A stretch of DNA of 64,000 bases, from positions 1,116,001 to 1,180,000 of the forward strand of contig NZ_RFLV01000001.1 of assembly GCF_004920405.1 (NCBI RefSeq), read 5' to 3'. Each line of letters starts with the position of its first letter. Position 1 is the stretch's first letter. This DNA is from Pseudomonas leptonychotis (lineage in GTDB: Bacteria; Pseudomonadota; Gammaproteobacteria; Pseudomonadales; Pseudomonadaceae). The notes under the pieces are model-generated. The model was given only the letters and a program-made list of their open reading frames with translations. It had not been told where the DNA came from and did no database searches. The position numbers were made by a program, and so were the translations under genes. Shown here piece after piece: positions 8,404 to 23,537 of this stretch.

Positions 8404-8864
8404 AGCAATGGCCCATTGCCGAACTGGTTCCCCACGCCGCCGACATGATCCTCATCGATCAGGTGCTGCGCTTTGGCGACGAGGACATCGAAACCCAGCT
8501 CATTGTTCGCCCTGAAGGTCTGTTCAATCAGGCCGACGGTAGCCTGCCGGCCTGGGTTGGTATCGAGCTAATGGCGCAGAGCGTCGCAGCCTACGCCGGC
8601 TGCCAAGCGCGCCTGCTCGGCGAGCCGGTGGAGCTGGGCTTTCTGCTCGGCACGCGCAAGTACGAGTGCAATGTCGAACGTTTTCCGGCAGGAGCCGAGC
8701 TACATATCCACGCGACCCGTACGCTGCAGGATGACAACGGTATGGGCGTTTTCGAATGTCATCTGCGCGGCCCCGGGATCGAGGTCAGCGCGCGCCTCAA
8801 CGTATTCCGCCCGCCCCAAGTGGCGAGCTATCTTCAGGAAGAATTTCAAGGATCACAGCCATGA
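8400..8864 (+). CDS. apeP: 3-hydroxyacyl-ACP dehydratase-like hot-dog protein (APE cluster)
   Basis: A 154-residue hot-dog protein. His12 in VPHAADMILID and Glu56 in WVGIELMAQSVAAYAG sit where FabA/FabZ and APE dehydratases place their catalytic His and acid. The role would be removal of water from the 3-hydroxyacyl-ACP to give the conjugated double bond. In characterised APE systems a second dehydratase is encoded upstream and the two form a heterodimer in which this partner may be non-catalytic; the residues seen here do not decide that. ATGA overlaps on both sides. Confidence 0.78.
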   Translation: MKQWPIAELVPHAADMILIDQVLRFGDEDIETQLIVRPEGLFNQADGSLPAWVGIELMAQSVAAYAGCQARLLGEPVELGFLLGTRKYECNVERFPAGAELHIHATRTLQDDNGMGVFECHLRGPGIEVSARLNVFRPPQVASYLQEEFQGSQP

Positions 8865-9607
8865 GCAACCAAGCCGTCATGAGCGAAACCATTCTAGTTA
8901 CCGGCTCCAGCCGCGGCATCGGCCGCGCCATTGCCTTACGCCTGGCCAAAAGTGGACACGATATCGTGCTGCATTGCCGAGCTCGGCGTGACGAAGCCGA
9001 GGCCGTACAAGCGCAGATTGTGGCGCTGGGTCAGCAGGCGCGCATTCTGCAATTCGATGTATCCGACCGCGCCGCTTGCCGCACCGCGCTGGAAGCCGAT
9101 GTCGAGCAACACGGCGCGTATTACGGCGTGGTGTGCAACGCAGGTTTAACCCGTGACGGCGCCTTCCCGGCACTCTCAGAGGATGACTGGGACATCGTCA
9201 TGCGCACCAATCTCGACGGTTTCTATAACGTCCTGCATCCGCTGACCATGCCCATGGTGCGGCGGCGCAAGGCCGGGCGCATTGTCTGCATCACCTCGGT
9301 GTCCGGGCTGATCGGCAACCGTGGCCAGGTCAACTACAGCGCCTCCAAGGCCGGCATTATCGGCGCCGCCAAGGCCTTGGCGATTGAGTTGGGCAAGCGC
9401 AAGATCACCGTTAACTGCGTGGCACCAGGGCTGATCGATACCGAGATTTTGGATGCCGATGTCCCGGTTGAGGAAATCCTCAAGATGGTGCCGGCGCAAC
9501 GCATGGGTACCCCGGAAGAAGTGGCCGGTGCGGTGAATTTTCTGATGTCTGAGGAGGCGGCTTACATCACCCGCCAGGTCCTCGCAGTGAACGGCGGGCT
9601 GTGCTGA
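8861..9607 (+). CDS. apeQ: 3-oxoacyl-ACP reductase (FabG-type) of aryl-polyene synthesis
   Basis: A 248-residue short-chain dehydrogenase. Cofactor motif TGSSRGIG at 14-21, NAG at 93-95, and catalytic Ser146, Tyr159 and Lys163 in the YxxxK arrangement with the FabG spacing. It reduces the 3-ketoacyl-ACP with NADPH in each polyene elongation cycle. ATG at 8861 was chosen because it overlaps the dehydratase stop as ATGA and gives a normal FabG N terminus; the open frame runs further upstream only through the dehydratase gene. The stop shares TGATG with the next gene. Confidence 0.86.
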   Translation: MSNQAVMSETILVTGSSRGIGRAIALRLAKSGHDIVLHCRARRDEAEAVQAQIVALGQQARILQFDVSDRAACRTALEADVEQHGAYYGVVCNAGLTRDGAFPALSEDDWDIVMRTNLDGFYNVLHPLTMPMVRRRKAGRIVCITSVSGLIGNRGQVNYSASKAGIIGAAKALAIELGKRKITVNCVAPGLIDTEILDADVPVEEILKMVPAQRMGTPEEVAGAVNFLMSEEAAYITRQVLAVNGGLC

Positions 9608-10842
9608 TGACTGGATGCAAACGGGTTGTAGTCACCGGCATGGCCGGCGTGACCTCACTGGGCAGCGATTGGCCGACCATCGAGGCCAACTTTAAAGCCG
9701 GCAACAGCGGCATTCGCTATATGCACGAGTGGGACCGTTTCAGCGAGCTGAACACCCGCCTCGGCGGACCGGTGGATGACTTCGAAGCGCCCAAGCGCTG
9801 GACGCGCAAGCAAACCCGCAGCATGGGCCGAGTTTCCAAACTCGCGGTGTACGCCGCCGAGCGCGCTCTCGAACACGCCGGTCTGCTCGGTGACCCGTGT
9901 ATCCAGGACGGACGCATGGGCGTGGCCTGCGGCTCCTCAACCGGCAGCACCGAGGAGGTCAAAGCCTTCGGCAACATGCTGCTCAACTCGGTGGCCGATG
10001 GTCTTAACGCCAACTCTTATATCCGCATGATGCCGCACACCACAGCGGCCAATATCAGCATCTTCTTCGGCCTCAAGGGTCGTCTGATTCCGACCTCAAG
10101 CGCCTGCACCAGCGGCAGCCAGGGCATTGGCTACGCCTATGAGGCGATCAAGTTCGGACGCCTGCAGATGATGGCCGCCGGCGGCGCTGAAGAACTCTGC
10201 CCGACCGAAGCCATGGTCTTCGATGCGCTCTACGCCACCAGCCTGAAGAACGATGCCCCGCATACCTCCCCGCGCCCCTACGACAGCGATCGTGATGGCT
10301 TGGTGATCGGCGAAGGCGCCGGCATCCTGATTCTCGAAGAGCTAGAGCACGCCCTGGCTCGTGGGGCGACCATCCATGCCGAAATCGTCGGTTTTGGCTG
10401 CAACGCCGACGGCCAGCACGCCACCAAACCCGTACAAGCGACCATGCGCGGAGCAATGGAGTTGGCCTTGCAAGATGCCGGGCTGGAGCCATCAGCCATC
10501 GGCTACGTCAACGGTCACGGCACCGCCACCGAGCAGGGCGATGTTGCCGAAACCCTGGCCACCGCCGAGCTGTTCGGCAGCCAGATGCCGATCAGCTCGC
10601 AGAAGAGCTACTTCGGCCACACCCTGGGTGCGTGCGGCGCGCTGGAGTCGTGGTTCAGCATCGAAATGATGAACGCCGACAGCTATGTGCCAACCCTCAA
10701 CCTGGACAATATCGACCCGGCCTGTGGTGAATTGGACTACCTACGCGGCGAGTTCCGCCAGATGAACAACCAATACGTAATGAATAATAATTTCGCCTTT
10801 GGTGGCGTTAATACGTCGCTGATCTTCAAACGCTGGAGCTAA
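9607..10842 (+). CDS. apeR: Second beta-ketoacyl-ACP synthase of the aryl-polyene cluster
   Basis: A 411-residue FabF-like ketosynthase with Cys167 in SSACTSG, His304 in NGHGTATEQGD and His338 in FGHTLGACG, so the triad is complete. Its C terminus keeps NNNFAFGG. APE clusters end with a stand-alone homodimeric ketosynthase at this position, thought to act in an early or alternative condensation. It is clearly different in sequence from the ketosynthase at 7120, so this is not a recent duplication. Start at 9607 is set by the TGATG overlap. It is the last gene of the tight run; 78 bases separate it from the next. Confidence 0.85.
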   Translation: MTGCKRVVVTGMAGVTSLGSDWPTIEANFKAGNSGIRYMHEWDRFSELNTRLGGPVDDFEAPKRWTRKQTRSMGRVSKLAVYAAERALEHAGLLGDPCIQDGRMGVACGSSTGSTEEVKAFGNMLLNSVADGLNANSYIRMMPHTTAANISIFFGLKGRLIPTSSACTSGSQGIGYAYEAIKFGRLQMMAAGGAEELCPTEAMVFDALYATSLKNDAPHTSPRPYDSDRDGLVIGEGAGILILEELEHALARGATIHAEIVGFGCNADGQHATKPVQATMRGAMELALQDAGLEPSAIGYVNGHGTATEQGDVAETLATAELFGSQMPISSQKSYFGHTLGACGALESWFSIEMMNADSYVPTLNLDNIDPACGELDYLRGEFRQMNNQYVMNNNFAFGGVNTSLIFKRWS

Positions 10843-10920
10843 CAATCTGCTCAATTACACTGGCAGCTTTTACCCACCCATACGCAGTTCCCAGCAAAGC
10901 CTCATCACAAGGAGCAACTC

Positions 10921-11358
10921 ATGAACGCCAAAACCTGGATTCTCGCAGCAGCCTGCATCAGCCTGTTTCCGGCCGTCAGCCAGGCCCGTGACACCACCCA
11001 CTACCTGCCGTTTGACGCCGTGGTGCAGGAAGCCCTGCAGGCTGGCCGTCTCGATGGCAGCGTGAAGTTCTATCTGGCTGGCAATCCGGTCAAGGCCAGT
11101 ATCGTCAAGTCGGGCGTCACCACCAGCCAGAAAACCAACGCGTTCAACAAGACTGATGAAGCCGCTTGTAGCTGGGCACTGCAGTCCGCACTGATTCGCT
11201 TCCAGAGCGCCGCCAAGGCCGCGGGTGCCAATGCGGTGGTCGACCTGGCCAGCAACTATAAAAATGTCGAATACAAAGACAGCCAGAAGTACGAGTGCCA
11301 CGCTGGCGCGATCATGGCCGGTGTCGCCCTCAAGGGAAACCTGGCCAATGTTAAGTAA
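10921..11358 (+). CDS. Secreted small protein of unknown function, YbjQ-like
   Basis: A 145-residue protein with a clear signal peptide (cut after about residue 21, AVSQA) and a strong AAGGAG ribosome-binding site eight bases before ATG. The mature part resembles short periplasmic proteins often mis-annotated as excinuclease subunits; the segment AAGANAVVDLASNYK is typical of the YbjQ-like heavy-metal-binding fold. Two Cys (EAACSW, KYECH) could form a disulphide. It follows the APE operon in the same direction and overlaps the cytochrome gene by 11 bases. Function unknown; a link with pigment export or the envelope is only contextual. Confidence 0.6.
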   Translation: MNAKTWILAAACISLFPAVSQARDTTHYLPFDAVVQEALQAGRLDGSVKFYLAGNPVKASIVKSGVTTSQKTNAFNKTDEAACSWALQSALIRFQSAAKAAGANAVVDLASNYKNVEYKDSQKYECHAGAIMAGVALKGNLANVK

Positions 11359-11677
11359 GTCGGCATTGCTCAGCCTGCTCGGCGGGCTGACACTGCTCGC
11401 CAGCCTGCCTATGCGGGCCGAAGTAGATGGCCCGCAGCTGTACCGTCAGCACTGCGCCAAATGCCACGCCGAAGATGGCCGCGCCAACACCCTGCGCGGC
11501 TGGCTGTACTTCGCGCAGAACCTGAGCCAGGCCAAGTGGCAGGACAACAACAGCGACAACGATATCCTCGATGCCATTCAGGAAGGCCCCGGTGCCATGC
11601 CCAGTTATGCTGACAAGCTCAGCGAAGCTGAACAACTGGCGCTGGTAAAGGCCGTGCGCGGTTTGCGTAAGCCCTGA
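11348..11677 (+). CDS. Periplasmic mono-haem c-type cytochrome
   Basis: A 109-residue class I cytochrome c. Signal peptide to about residue 24 (SLPMRA), haem site CAKCH at 36-40, and a Met in the GAMPSYADKLS stretch as probable sixth ligand. It would carry electrons in the periplasm; the partner is not evident. ATG at 11348 lies inside the end of the preceding gene and directly precedes the signal peptide; the longer open frame upstream is out-of-context sequence of that gene. Its TGA stop coincides with the left edge of the repeat at 11677. Confidence 0.85.
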   Translation: MLSKSALLSLLGGLTLLASLPMRAEVDGPQLYRQHCAKCHAEDGRANTLRGWLYFAQNLSQAKWQDNNSDNDILDAIQEGPGAMPSYADKLSEAEQLALVKAVRGLRKP

Positions 11678-11901
11678 GAGCCTGCCCCGGATCTGCTGCG
11701 CGTCGGCGATACGGCGTTACAAATGGCCTCGGCAAGCCGCTTGCGGCTAACGCGCTTTAGCGCGACCCGAAGGGCGAGTGAAACGAGTCATGCTCATTTA
11801 CACCAGTAAACTCCGCTTCCTCGGCCATTTTGACCAGCCGAAGGCTGTTACTAACGTAGCGCCTTGTCTCGCTCTAGCTCGCGAGATCCGAGTCAGGTTC
11901 T
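11677..11901. repeat. Dispersed intergenic repeat, copy 1
   Basis: A 225-bp non-coding element between the cytochrome stop and the hemE terminator. Its ends are imperfect inverted repeats (AGAGCCTGCCCCGGATCT at the left; the reverse complement of the right end reads AGAACCTGACTCGGATCT). Three blocks recur in opposite orientation at 37395-37537: an 18-base identical block (11871-11888), a block at 11791-11822 matching with one indel, and a block at 11697-11720 with two mismatches. No reading frame of note is inside. Confidence 0.75.
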
Positions 11902-11912
11902 AAGAAACGCAG

Positions 11913-11948
11913 ACAAAACAAAGGCCGCTAATGCGGCCTTTGTTTTGT
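11913..11948. terminator. Bidirectional terminator, APE tail / hemE
   Basis: Perfect 16-bp stem (11913-11928 with 11933-11948), loop TAAT. The stem core is AAAGGCCGC/GCGGCCTTT with A- and T-rich arms, so it can stop transcription both ways. It ends seven bases before the hemE stop. Confidence 0.9.
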
Positions 11949-11955
11949 GCAGGTT

Positions 11956-13023
11956 TTATTGATGGTACTGCGCGGACAACTCATGCACCGCTTCGAAAAA
12001 CGCGCCAGCGTGAGCCGGGTCGACTTCCGGGGTGATGCCGTGACCGAGGTTGAACACCTGGCCGCTGCCATGACCGTAGGCGGCGAGAATACGACCCACT
12101 TCGGCGCGGATTGCCGCCGGGTTGGCGTAGAGCACGCTTGGGTCCATGTTGCCCTGCAGAGCGACCTTGTCGCCAACGCGGGCGCGGGCGCTGCCGATGT
12201 CGCAGGTCCAATCCAGGCCCAGCGCCTCGGCACCGGTATCAGCCATGGACTCAAGCCACAGGCCGCCACCTTTGGTGAACAGAATCACCGGCACACGGCG
12301 ACCGTCGTGTTCGCGAATCAAGCCATCGACGATCTTCTGCATATAGGCCAGGGAGAACTCCTGGTACGCCGCCGCCGACAGCGAACCGCCCCAGGAGTCG
12401 AAAATCTGCACCGCCTGCGCGCCGGCCTTGATCTGGCCGTTGAGGTAAGCGGTAACCGACTGCGCCAGCTTGTCGAGCAAGGCGTGCATGGCCTGCGGGT
12501 TGTCGTAGAGCATGGCCTTGGTCTTGCGGAAGTCTTTCGACGAGCCGCCTTCGACCATGTAGGTGGCCAAGGTCCACGGGCTGCCGGAGAAGCCGATCAG
12601 CGGCACGCGGCCATTTAGCTCACCACGAATGGTGCGCACGGCGTCCATAACATAACCCAGGTCCTGCTCCGGATCAGGAATCGGCAGCGCCTCGATATCA
12701 GCCATGCTGCTGATGACTTTCTTGAAGCGCGGGCCTTCGCCCGTCTCGAAATACAGGCCTTGGCCCATGGCATCGGGAATGGTCAGGATGTCAGAGAACA
12801 GAATCGCCGCATCCAGCTGCGGGTAGCGGTCCAGCGGCTGAATAGTGACTTCACAGGCCAGCTCAGGGTTTTTCATCAGTTTGACGAAATCGCCGGCTTT
12901 AGCACGGGTGGCGCGGTATTCCGGCAGGTAACGACCGGCCTGGCGCATCATCCACACGGGGGTGACATCGACAGGTTGCTTGAGCAGGGCGCGGAGGAAA
13001 CGGTCGTTCTTCAGGGAGGTCAT
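11956..13023 (-). CDS. hemE: Uroporphyrinogen decarboxylase
   Basis: A 355-residue cytosolic enzyme that removes four carboxyl groups from uroporphyrinogen III to give coproporphyrinogen III in haem synthesis. The N-terminal signature [11 protein letters not shown] and the [13 protein letters not shown] motif are both present, and length matches the family. Start at 13023 ([10 protein letters not shown]) was chosen over the longer open frame to 13140 because it gives the conserved N terminus. It follows gltBD in the usual Pseudomonas order but is separated here by a convergent-facing gene at 13263, so it is probably transcribed on its own. Confidence 0.95.
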   Translation of the reverse strand: MTSLKNDRFLRALLKQPVDVTPVWMMRQAGRYLPEYRATRAKAGDFVKLMKNPELACEVTIQPLDRYPQLDAAILFSDILTIPDAMGQGLYFETGEGPRFKKVISSMADIEALPIPDPEQDLGYVMDAVRTIRGELNGRVPLIGFSGSPWTLATYMVEGGSSKDFRKTKAMLYDNPQAMHALLDKLAQSVTAYLNGQIKAGAQAVQIFDSWGGSLSAAAYQEFSLAYMQKIVDGLIREHDGRRVPVILFTKGGGLWLESMADTGAEALGLDWTCDIGSARARVGDKVALQGNMDPSVLYANPAAIRAEVGRILAAYGHGSGQVFNLGHGITPEVDPAHAGAFFEAVHELSAQYHQ

Positions 13024-13262
13024 GGCAGTTCCCGAGCATAGTAATCGGTAAAAAAGTGCGGGCATTTTCGCAGAGCGCCAAGCAAAAGGCACGGCGAGGG
13101 TCATGCCTTTTGTTGATTGCGACGATTTGCCTCGCACCATAGCCGTCGATTACGCGAAAAAAGACCGCGCGAATGACGAATCACTGATGAGTTCTTAACG
13201 GGCTTTTCACACTCAGCACCCTACGTTAGGCACCGCAGCTCATAACCCTCCTGCCCTGACGG

Positions 13263-14033
13263 ATGCCCTCGATGAATAAACTCCCTGCCATTACCCTGAG
13301 CTTCTGGGTGATGAAGATCTGTGCCACCACCTTAGGCGAAACCGCCGGGGATCTGCTCTCCATGACGCTGGATGTCGGTTATGCGCTGAGTTCACTGATC
13401 CTTATCAGCCTGTTTCTCCTCACCCTGATCGGTCAACTACGTGCGCGCAGCTATAACCCAGCGCTGTACTGGACGGTAATTCTGGCCACCAGCACCGCCG
13501 GCACCACCATCTCCGACTTTATGGACCGCACCTTGGGCCTGGGCTACGCCACTGGCTCTGCGTTGCTGGTGACCTTGCTGATTGCGATCTTCGCGATTTG
13601 GTACCTGAGCGAGAAATCCCTGTCGGTTGATCACATCGACAGCCGTCGCGGCGAGCTGTTCTATTGGGTGGCGATTCTGTTTTCCAACACCCTGGGCACC
13701 GCACTGGGCGACTACTTAGCCGATGATTCAGGCCTGGGCTTTGCCGGTGGCGCACTGTTGATCGGCAGCCTGATCGCCGCGGTGGTGGCGGCTAAATACG
13801 TCACACGTATCTCCCATGTTGTGTTGTTCTGGCTGGCGTTTGTGCTGACCCGCCCATTCGGCGCCACGCTGGGCGACTTCCTCAGCAAGCCGTTGGATCA
13901 CGGTGGCCTGGGTTTTGGCACGGTAGGCTCGTCCGCTGCGCTGGCGGTCACCCTGATCGTGCTGGTAGCAGGCGCGGTATGGAGCACCCGCCGCGAACGC
14001 GCCATGAGTTTCGCGGCCGCGCCAACTCGCTAA
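13263..14033 (+). CDS. Uncharacterised membrane protein with four internal repeats (COG4705-like)
   Basis: A 256-residue integral membrane protein with about eight helices. It consists of four repeats, each with a loop of the form T-x-G-x-x-x-x-D-[FYL]-[LM] followed by G-[LY]-x-x-[GS]: TLGETAGDLL, TAGTTISDFM, TLGTALGDYL and PFGATLGDFL. The invariant Asp in or beside a membrane segment suggests an ion or metal path. I recall the family as a conserved, functionally unassigned membrane group. Start may be ATG 13263 or ATG 13272; no strong ribosome-binding site separates them. It is inserted between hemE and gltD, which are neighbours in P. aeruginosa. Confidence 0.75.
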   Translation: MPSMNKLPAITLSFWVMKICATTLGETAGDLLSMTLDVGYALSSLILISLFLLTLIGQLRARSYNPALYWTVILATSTAGTTISDFMDRTLGLGYATGSALLVTLLIAIFAIWYLSEKSLSVDHIDSRRGELFYWVAILFSNTLGTALGDYLADDSGLGFAGGALLIGSLIAAVVAAKYVTRISHVVLFWLAFVLTRPFGATLGDFLSKPLDHGGLGFGTVGSSAALAVTLIVLVAGAVWSTRRERAMSFAAAPTR

Positions 14034-14078
14034 AAGCGCATGCTTGCGTGTGATGGCACGTTACCCAGCAGCAGAAAC

Positions 14079-14108
14079 AACAAAGCCAGCCCTAGGGCTG
14101 GCTTTGTT
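14079..14108. terminator. Bidirectional terminator between the four-repeat gene and gltD
   Basis: Fully palindromic 30 bases, AACAAAGCCAGCCCT and its complement, flanked by A and T runs; serves both converging transcription units. Confidence 0.9.
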
Positions 14109-14132
14109 TATTGCCGCATCGCTACTCGGTGA

Positions 14133-15560
<1,428 letters not shown>

Positions 15561-15585
15561 TCATCAAACCACTTCAGGCGCATTC

Positions 15586-20034
<4,449 letters not shown>

Positions 20035-20140
20035 AGGAACTCTCACCAGACGGCCTATCACAAGGCAATTACTTTTTAATTCAACCACTTACCGTGCGCG
20101 CAGGACTAAGCCCCAGCTTTGCGCAGGCGAAAGGGCAGTC

Positions 20141-20169
20141 ATTGTACATACCCACCTAGGCCGTCACAA
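20141..20169 (-). promoter_or_regulatory. Sigma-70-type promoter for gltBD
   Basis: On the reverse strand TTGTGA (20169-20164) and TACAAT (20146-20141) are spaced by 17 bases, about 110 bases upstream of the gltB start. Confidence 0.65.
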
Positions 20170-20274
20170 ATCTAAGTGACGAAACCTTGAAAAGTTATGT
20201 CGCGAAAACGAAGGATAAGACCGGAAGGTCGTGGTAGCGACCGACCGGTCAGCGCACGCACTGCAGTGTATCAG

Positions 20275-21849
20275 CTAGCGTGCTTGAGCAATCTCTTGCT
20301 GGATACCAGCAAAGTTTCGCGGCCAGGGTTTGCCCGCCTGCACCTTGGCCGGCAGCGTGCGCAAAGCCGCCTGCGCCGCATCACGCGTCGCAAAACTACC
20401 GTAGGTCACCACATACAGCGGTTTACCCTGATGCTGCTTCTTGAAGTAGTGGTATTCCGCACCATTGGCTTTTACAACCGCCTGCGCACCACTTTCCAAA
20501 CGAGCCCCGAGGATCTGCAGGGTATAGCGCGAGCCTGCCTGAGCGGCATACCAATCACCACCAGCAGCAGGCTTAGTCGCAGCAACCGGCGCCTGCGGCT
20601 TTATTGGTGGCGGCATGGCAGCCGTCACCGGCGCAACCGGCTTAACCACGGGCGCTACCGGCGGAACAACTGTCGGAGCCACCTTGACCGGCACAGAAAC
20701 AACAGGGGCAGCCGGAGCCGGAACCGACGCCACCGGAGTCGACTCAGGGGCGACATCCGCAGCCCCAGCAGCGCCCTCAGTATCAGCCTCTTCCGCACCA
20801 CTCAACCCGGCAGCCTGCGCCAGAGGCTGGCGAATAACCGGCTGAGCCTCACCCACCAACGGCAATGGCAGCGGTTGGTTTGCACCCTCAAACTGAATGG
20901 CAGGCGCAGCAGGAGGCGCGGCCTCTGCACTCACGGCAGGCGGCGCAGCCTCGCCGAGCGGTAACTGCGCCATAACAGGCGCATCAACATCCTCAACCAC
21001 CCGCCCCTGCATGAACCAGGCAGCCAGAACACCGATAGCAACCACACACAAGGCGAGCAGATGCTTACGCGGCAAGCTAAAAGCAAAACCATTGCGACTC
21101 GCAGCGCCGCGCCGCGCCAACATCGCCTCAATCAGCGACTCGCGTGCCACTTGATTGATTACACCCGGCCAACCTGCAGACTGTTCGTGAATGTCCACGA
21201 TCTGGTCATCACTTAGTACTTCAATGCCCTGCCCTGCACCCTCAAGACGCTGAGCGAGGTACTCGCGTGTTTCATCTTCACCATAGGGCTGCAGCTCGAT
21301 GACATGGAAACACTCATCACCTGCCGCTACATGCTCAAGACGCGGCAGTAACTGCGAATCCGCAAACAGGAAAACGTGCGGGCGGCCCTCTGCACTCCCA
21401 ACCGCCAAACTGAGCAGGCTGGTCAGAGCCGCATCACTAAGGTCTTCCGCATCGTCGACCAGGATATAAACCTCCTGCCCGGTTAGCGCCAACTGACCGA
21501 CCTGCGCCAAAACTGCTGGCAACTCAGGGCGCTGCACCTGCAAACCCTGCGCAACCTGGCGCAAAATACTGGCGGGATCAGAAGCCCCCTTGGCAGATAC
21601 AACCACACTCTGTACAGCCTGCTTATTTGTACTCGCCACCAACGCCTGACGCAGCAAAGTCTTGCCACTGCCCTCAGGCCCACTGACGACCAACAATAGC
21701 TGGCTGTAACGCGCTAGGTGATGCAACTGCCCAAGCACTGGCTTGCGCTGAGCCGGGAAGAACTTGAATCCAGGCACCCTGGCAGCAAAGGGATCATGAG
21801 TGAACTGGTAGTGATCGAGAAACGCCTCGTCAGCATGCAAACTTGTCAT
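20275..21849 (-). CDS. DamX-like AAA ATPase with C-terminal SPOR domain
   Basis: A 524-residue protein: an ExeA-like AAA domain (Walker A GPEGSGKT at 57-64, Walker B YILVDDAED), one membrane helix (HLLALCVVAIGVLAAWFMQG, about residue 260), a long Pro/Ala/Val-rich linker, and a C-terminal SPOR domain (last ~75 residues), which binds denuded septal peptidoglycan. It occupies the damX position after aroK-aroB, and a division-site role is likely. ATG at 21849, ten bases after aroB, is preferred over the longer frame reaching into aroB. It is the last gene of the pil-aro run; a small hairpin at 20219-20250 follows. Confidence 0.85.
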   Translation of the reverse strand: MTSLHADEAFLDHYQFTHDPFAARVPGFKFFPAQRKPVLGQLHHLARYSQLLLVVSGPEGSGKTLLRQALVASTNKQAVQSVVVSAKGASDPASILRQVAQGLQVQRPELPAVLAQVGQLALTGQEVYILVDDAEDLSDAALTSLLSLAVGSAEGRPHVFLFADSQLLPRLEHVAAGDECFHVIELQPYGEDETREYLAQRLEGAGQGIEVLSDDQIVDIHEQSAGWPGVINQVARESLIEAMLARRGAASRNGFAFSLPRKHLLALCVVAIGVLAAWFMQGRVVEDVDAPVMAQLPLGEAAPPAVSAEAAPPAAPAIQFEGANQPLPLPLVGEAQPVIRQPLAQAAGLSGAEEADTEGAAGAADVAPESTPVASVPAPAAPVVSVPVKVAPTVVPPVAPVVKPVAPVTAAMPPPIKPQAPVAATKPAAGGDWYAAQAGSRYTLQILGARLESGAQAVVKANGAEYHYFKKQHQGKPLYVVTYGSFATRDAAQAALRTLPAKVQAGKPWPRNFAGIQQEIAQAR

Positions 21850-21859
21850 GGGGCACTCG

Positions 21860-22963
21860 TTAATTCGTAAGCTGATCCAGCTGCGCCGCATAATCTGCAC
21901 TCAGCGTGGCATTCAAAATTTCCCGGGGAAAATCGCCGGTCACAACCGCATCCCCCAAACCTCGTAACAAGACCAGCCGCAGCTGGCCATCAAGCACTTT
22001 CTTGTCGACCGCCATATGCTGCATAAAATCCTCAGGCGTCATCTCCGCAGGAGGCACAACCGGCAAACCTGCAGCAATAAATAGCTTAACGGCACGCTCC
22101 CGCTCAGCCGAGCTAATCCAGCCGAGACGCTCGGACATATCCAAAGCCATGACCGTGCCGGCCGCCACTGCTTCGCCATGCAACCAGGCGCCATACCCCT
22201 GATGCGTTTCGATGGCATGGCCGAAGGTGTGCCCAAGATTCAACGTAGCGCGCACCCCCGACTCTCGCTCATCAGCCGCAACAACGCGAGCCTTGGCTGC
22301 GCACGAGTGAGCAATAGCCGCAGTCAACGCCTCTTGATCAAGCCCACGCAATGCAGGCATATGCTGCTCAAGCCAAGACAAGAATGGCTCATCGCAGATC
22401 AGGCCATACTTGATCACCTCAGCCAAACCAGCAGACAACTCGCGGGCAGGCAAGGTAGCCAATGTAGCCGTATCGATCAGTACTGCTTGCGGCTGATAAA
22501 AAGCCCCAACCATATTCTTGCCCAGCGGATGATTGATACCAGTCTTGCCACCGACAGACGAGTCTACCTGCGACAGCAGCGTGGTAGGCACCTGGATAAA
22601 GTTCACACCCCGCTGATAACACGACGCTGCAAACCCCGCCATATCGCCGATCACGCCACCGCCCAACGCGATAACAGTCGTCCGCCGGTCATGCCTCGCC
22701 CCCAGTAGCCCGTCAAAAACCAGCTGCAGAGTTTCCCAAGTTTTGTAGCTTTCTCCATCAGGTAAGACTATGGATGTAATGGCAAAGCCCGCGAGCGCTC
22801 GCTCAAGCACAGCCAGATAGAGGGGAGCCACAGTTTCATTGGTCACAATCGCTACTTGTCGACCCGCCACATGGGCAGCCAGCACACCATCACACGCCAA
22901 CAGCTCAGCACCGATATAGATCGGGTAACTGCGCTCACCAAGATCGACATGAAGAGTCTGCAT
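21860..22963 (-). CDS. aroB: 3-dehydroquinate synthase
   Basis: A 367-residue enzyme converting DAHP to 3-dehydroquinate, step two of the shikimate pathway, with NAD and a divalent metal. [19 protein letters not shown] and the metal-ligand region [10 protein letters not shown]...[10 protein letters not shown] are intact. It follows aroK with a 51-base gap in the same direction. The order pilMNOPQ-aroK-aroB-damX is widely conserved in gammaproteobacteria. Confidence 0.97.
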   Translation of the reverse strand: MQTLHVDLGERSYPIYIGAELLACDGVLAAHVAGRQVAIVTNETVAPLYLAVLERALAGFAITSIVLPDGESYKTWETLQLVFDGLLGARHDRRTTVIALGGGVIGDMAGFAASCYQRGVNFIQVPTTLLSQVDSSVGGKTGINHPLGKNMVGAFYQPQAVLIDTATLATLPARELSAGLAEVIKYGLICDEPFLSWLEQHMPALRGLDQEALTAAIAHSCAAKARVVAADERESGVRATLNLGHTFGHAIETHQGYGAWLHGEAVAAGTVMALDMSERLGWISSAERERAVKLFIAAGLPVVPPAEMTPEDFMQHMAVDKKVLDGQLRLVLLRGLGDAVVTGDFPREILNATLSADYAAQLDQLTN

Positions 22964-23014
22964 AAAGCCCCCTAGTTACAAAGAGGCCTAGGATAGCGCA
23001 GATCAGGCTGCGCT

Positions 23015-23533
23015 TTAACGGGGAGAAAGCGCCTCAAGACGCTCAAGGATTTCTTGCACCACCAGACGCGGCGGACGCTCGTCTGTCTCAACCACTACAT
23101 CAGCGATTTCACGGTAGAGCGGATCACGAACTGCCAACAGCTCAGCCAGAACCTTACCCGGATCCACCGCACGCAGCAGCGGACGATTGCGATCACGCGA
23201 AGTGCGATCCACCTGCTGCTCAACAGACGCATGCAGATAGACCACATGGCCACCACGCCTTAGAGCAACCCGGTTTTCGACGCGCATTACCGCACCGCCA
23301 CCGGTAGCCAAGACCATACCGTCAACATCGCAAAGCTCTGCGATTACCGCCTGCTCACGCTCACGAAAACCCTGCTCACCTTCAACATCAAAGATCCAGG
23401 GAATATCCGCACCTGTGCGCTGCTCAATCTCTTTATCAGAGTCTTTGAACGGCAACCGCAACTCTTTGGCAAGCAAACGCCCGATGGTGCTTTTGCCAGC
23501 ACCCATCGGGCCAACGAGGATCAGATTGCGCAC
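23015..23533 (-). CDS. aroK: Shikimate kinase
   Basis: A 172-residue P-loop kinase phosphorylating shikimate at O3. Walker A is GPMGAGKST at about residues 8-16; the shikimate-binding DSD (residues 32-34), FREREQ and GGGAV motifs and the lid arginines (RNRPLL) are present. It starts just four bases after pilQ ends, so it depends on read-through from the pil genes. Confidence 0.97.
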   Translation of the reverse strand: MRNLILVGPMGAGKSTIGRLLAKELRLPFKDSDKEIEQRTGADIPWIFDVEGEQGFREREQAVIAELCDVDGMVLATGGGAVMRVENRVALRRGGHVVYLHASVEQQVDRTSRDRNRPLLRAVDPGKVLAELLAVRDPLYREIADVVVETDERPPRLVVQEILERLEALSPR

Positions 23534-23537
23534 TGAT

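Noticed and set aside
13024-13140. N-terminal extension of hemE from 13140
   Set aside because: The extra 39 residues do not match the enzyme family, whose N terminus begins at the Met at 13023.
20219-20250. Nested inverted repeats GACCGG/CCGGTC and GGTCG/CGACC behind the DamX-like gene
   Set aside because: Stems are short, arms are close to cruciform and there is no clean U run, so terminator function is not supported.
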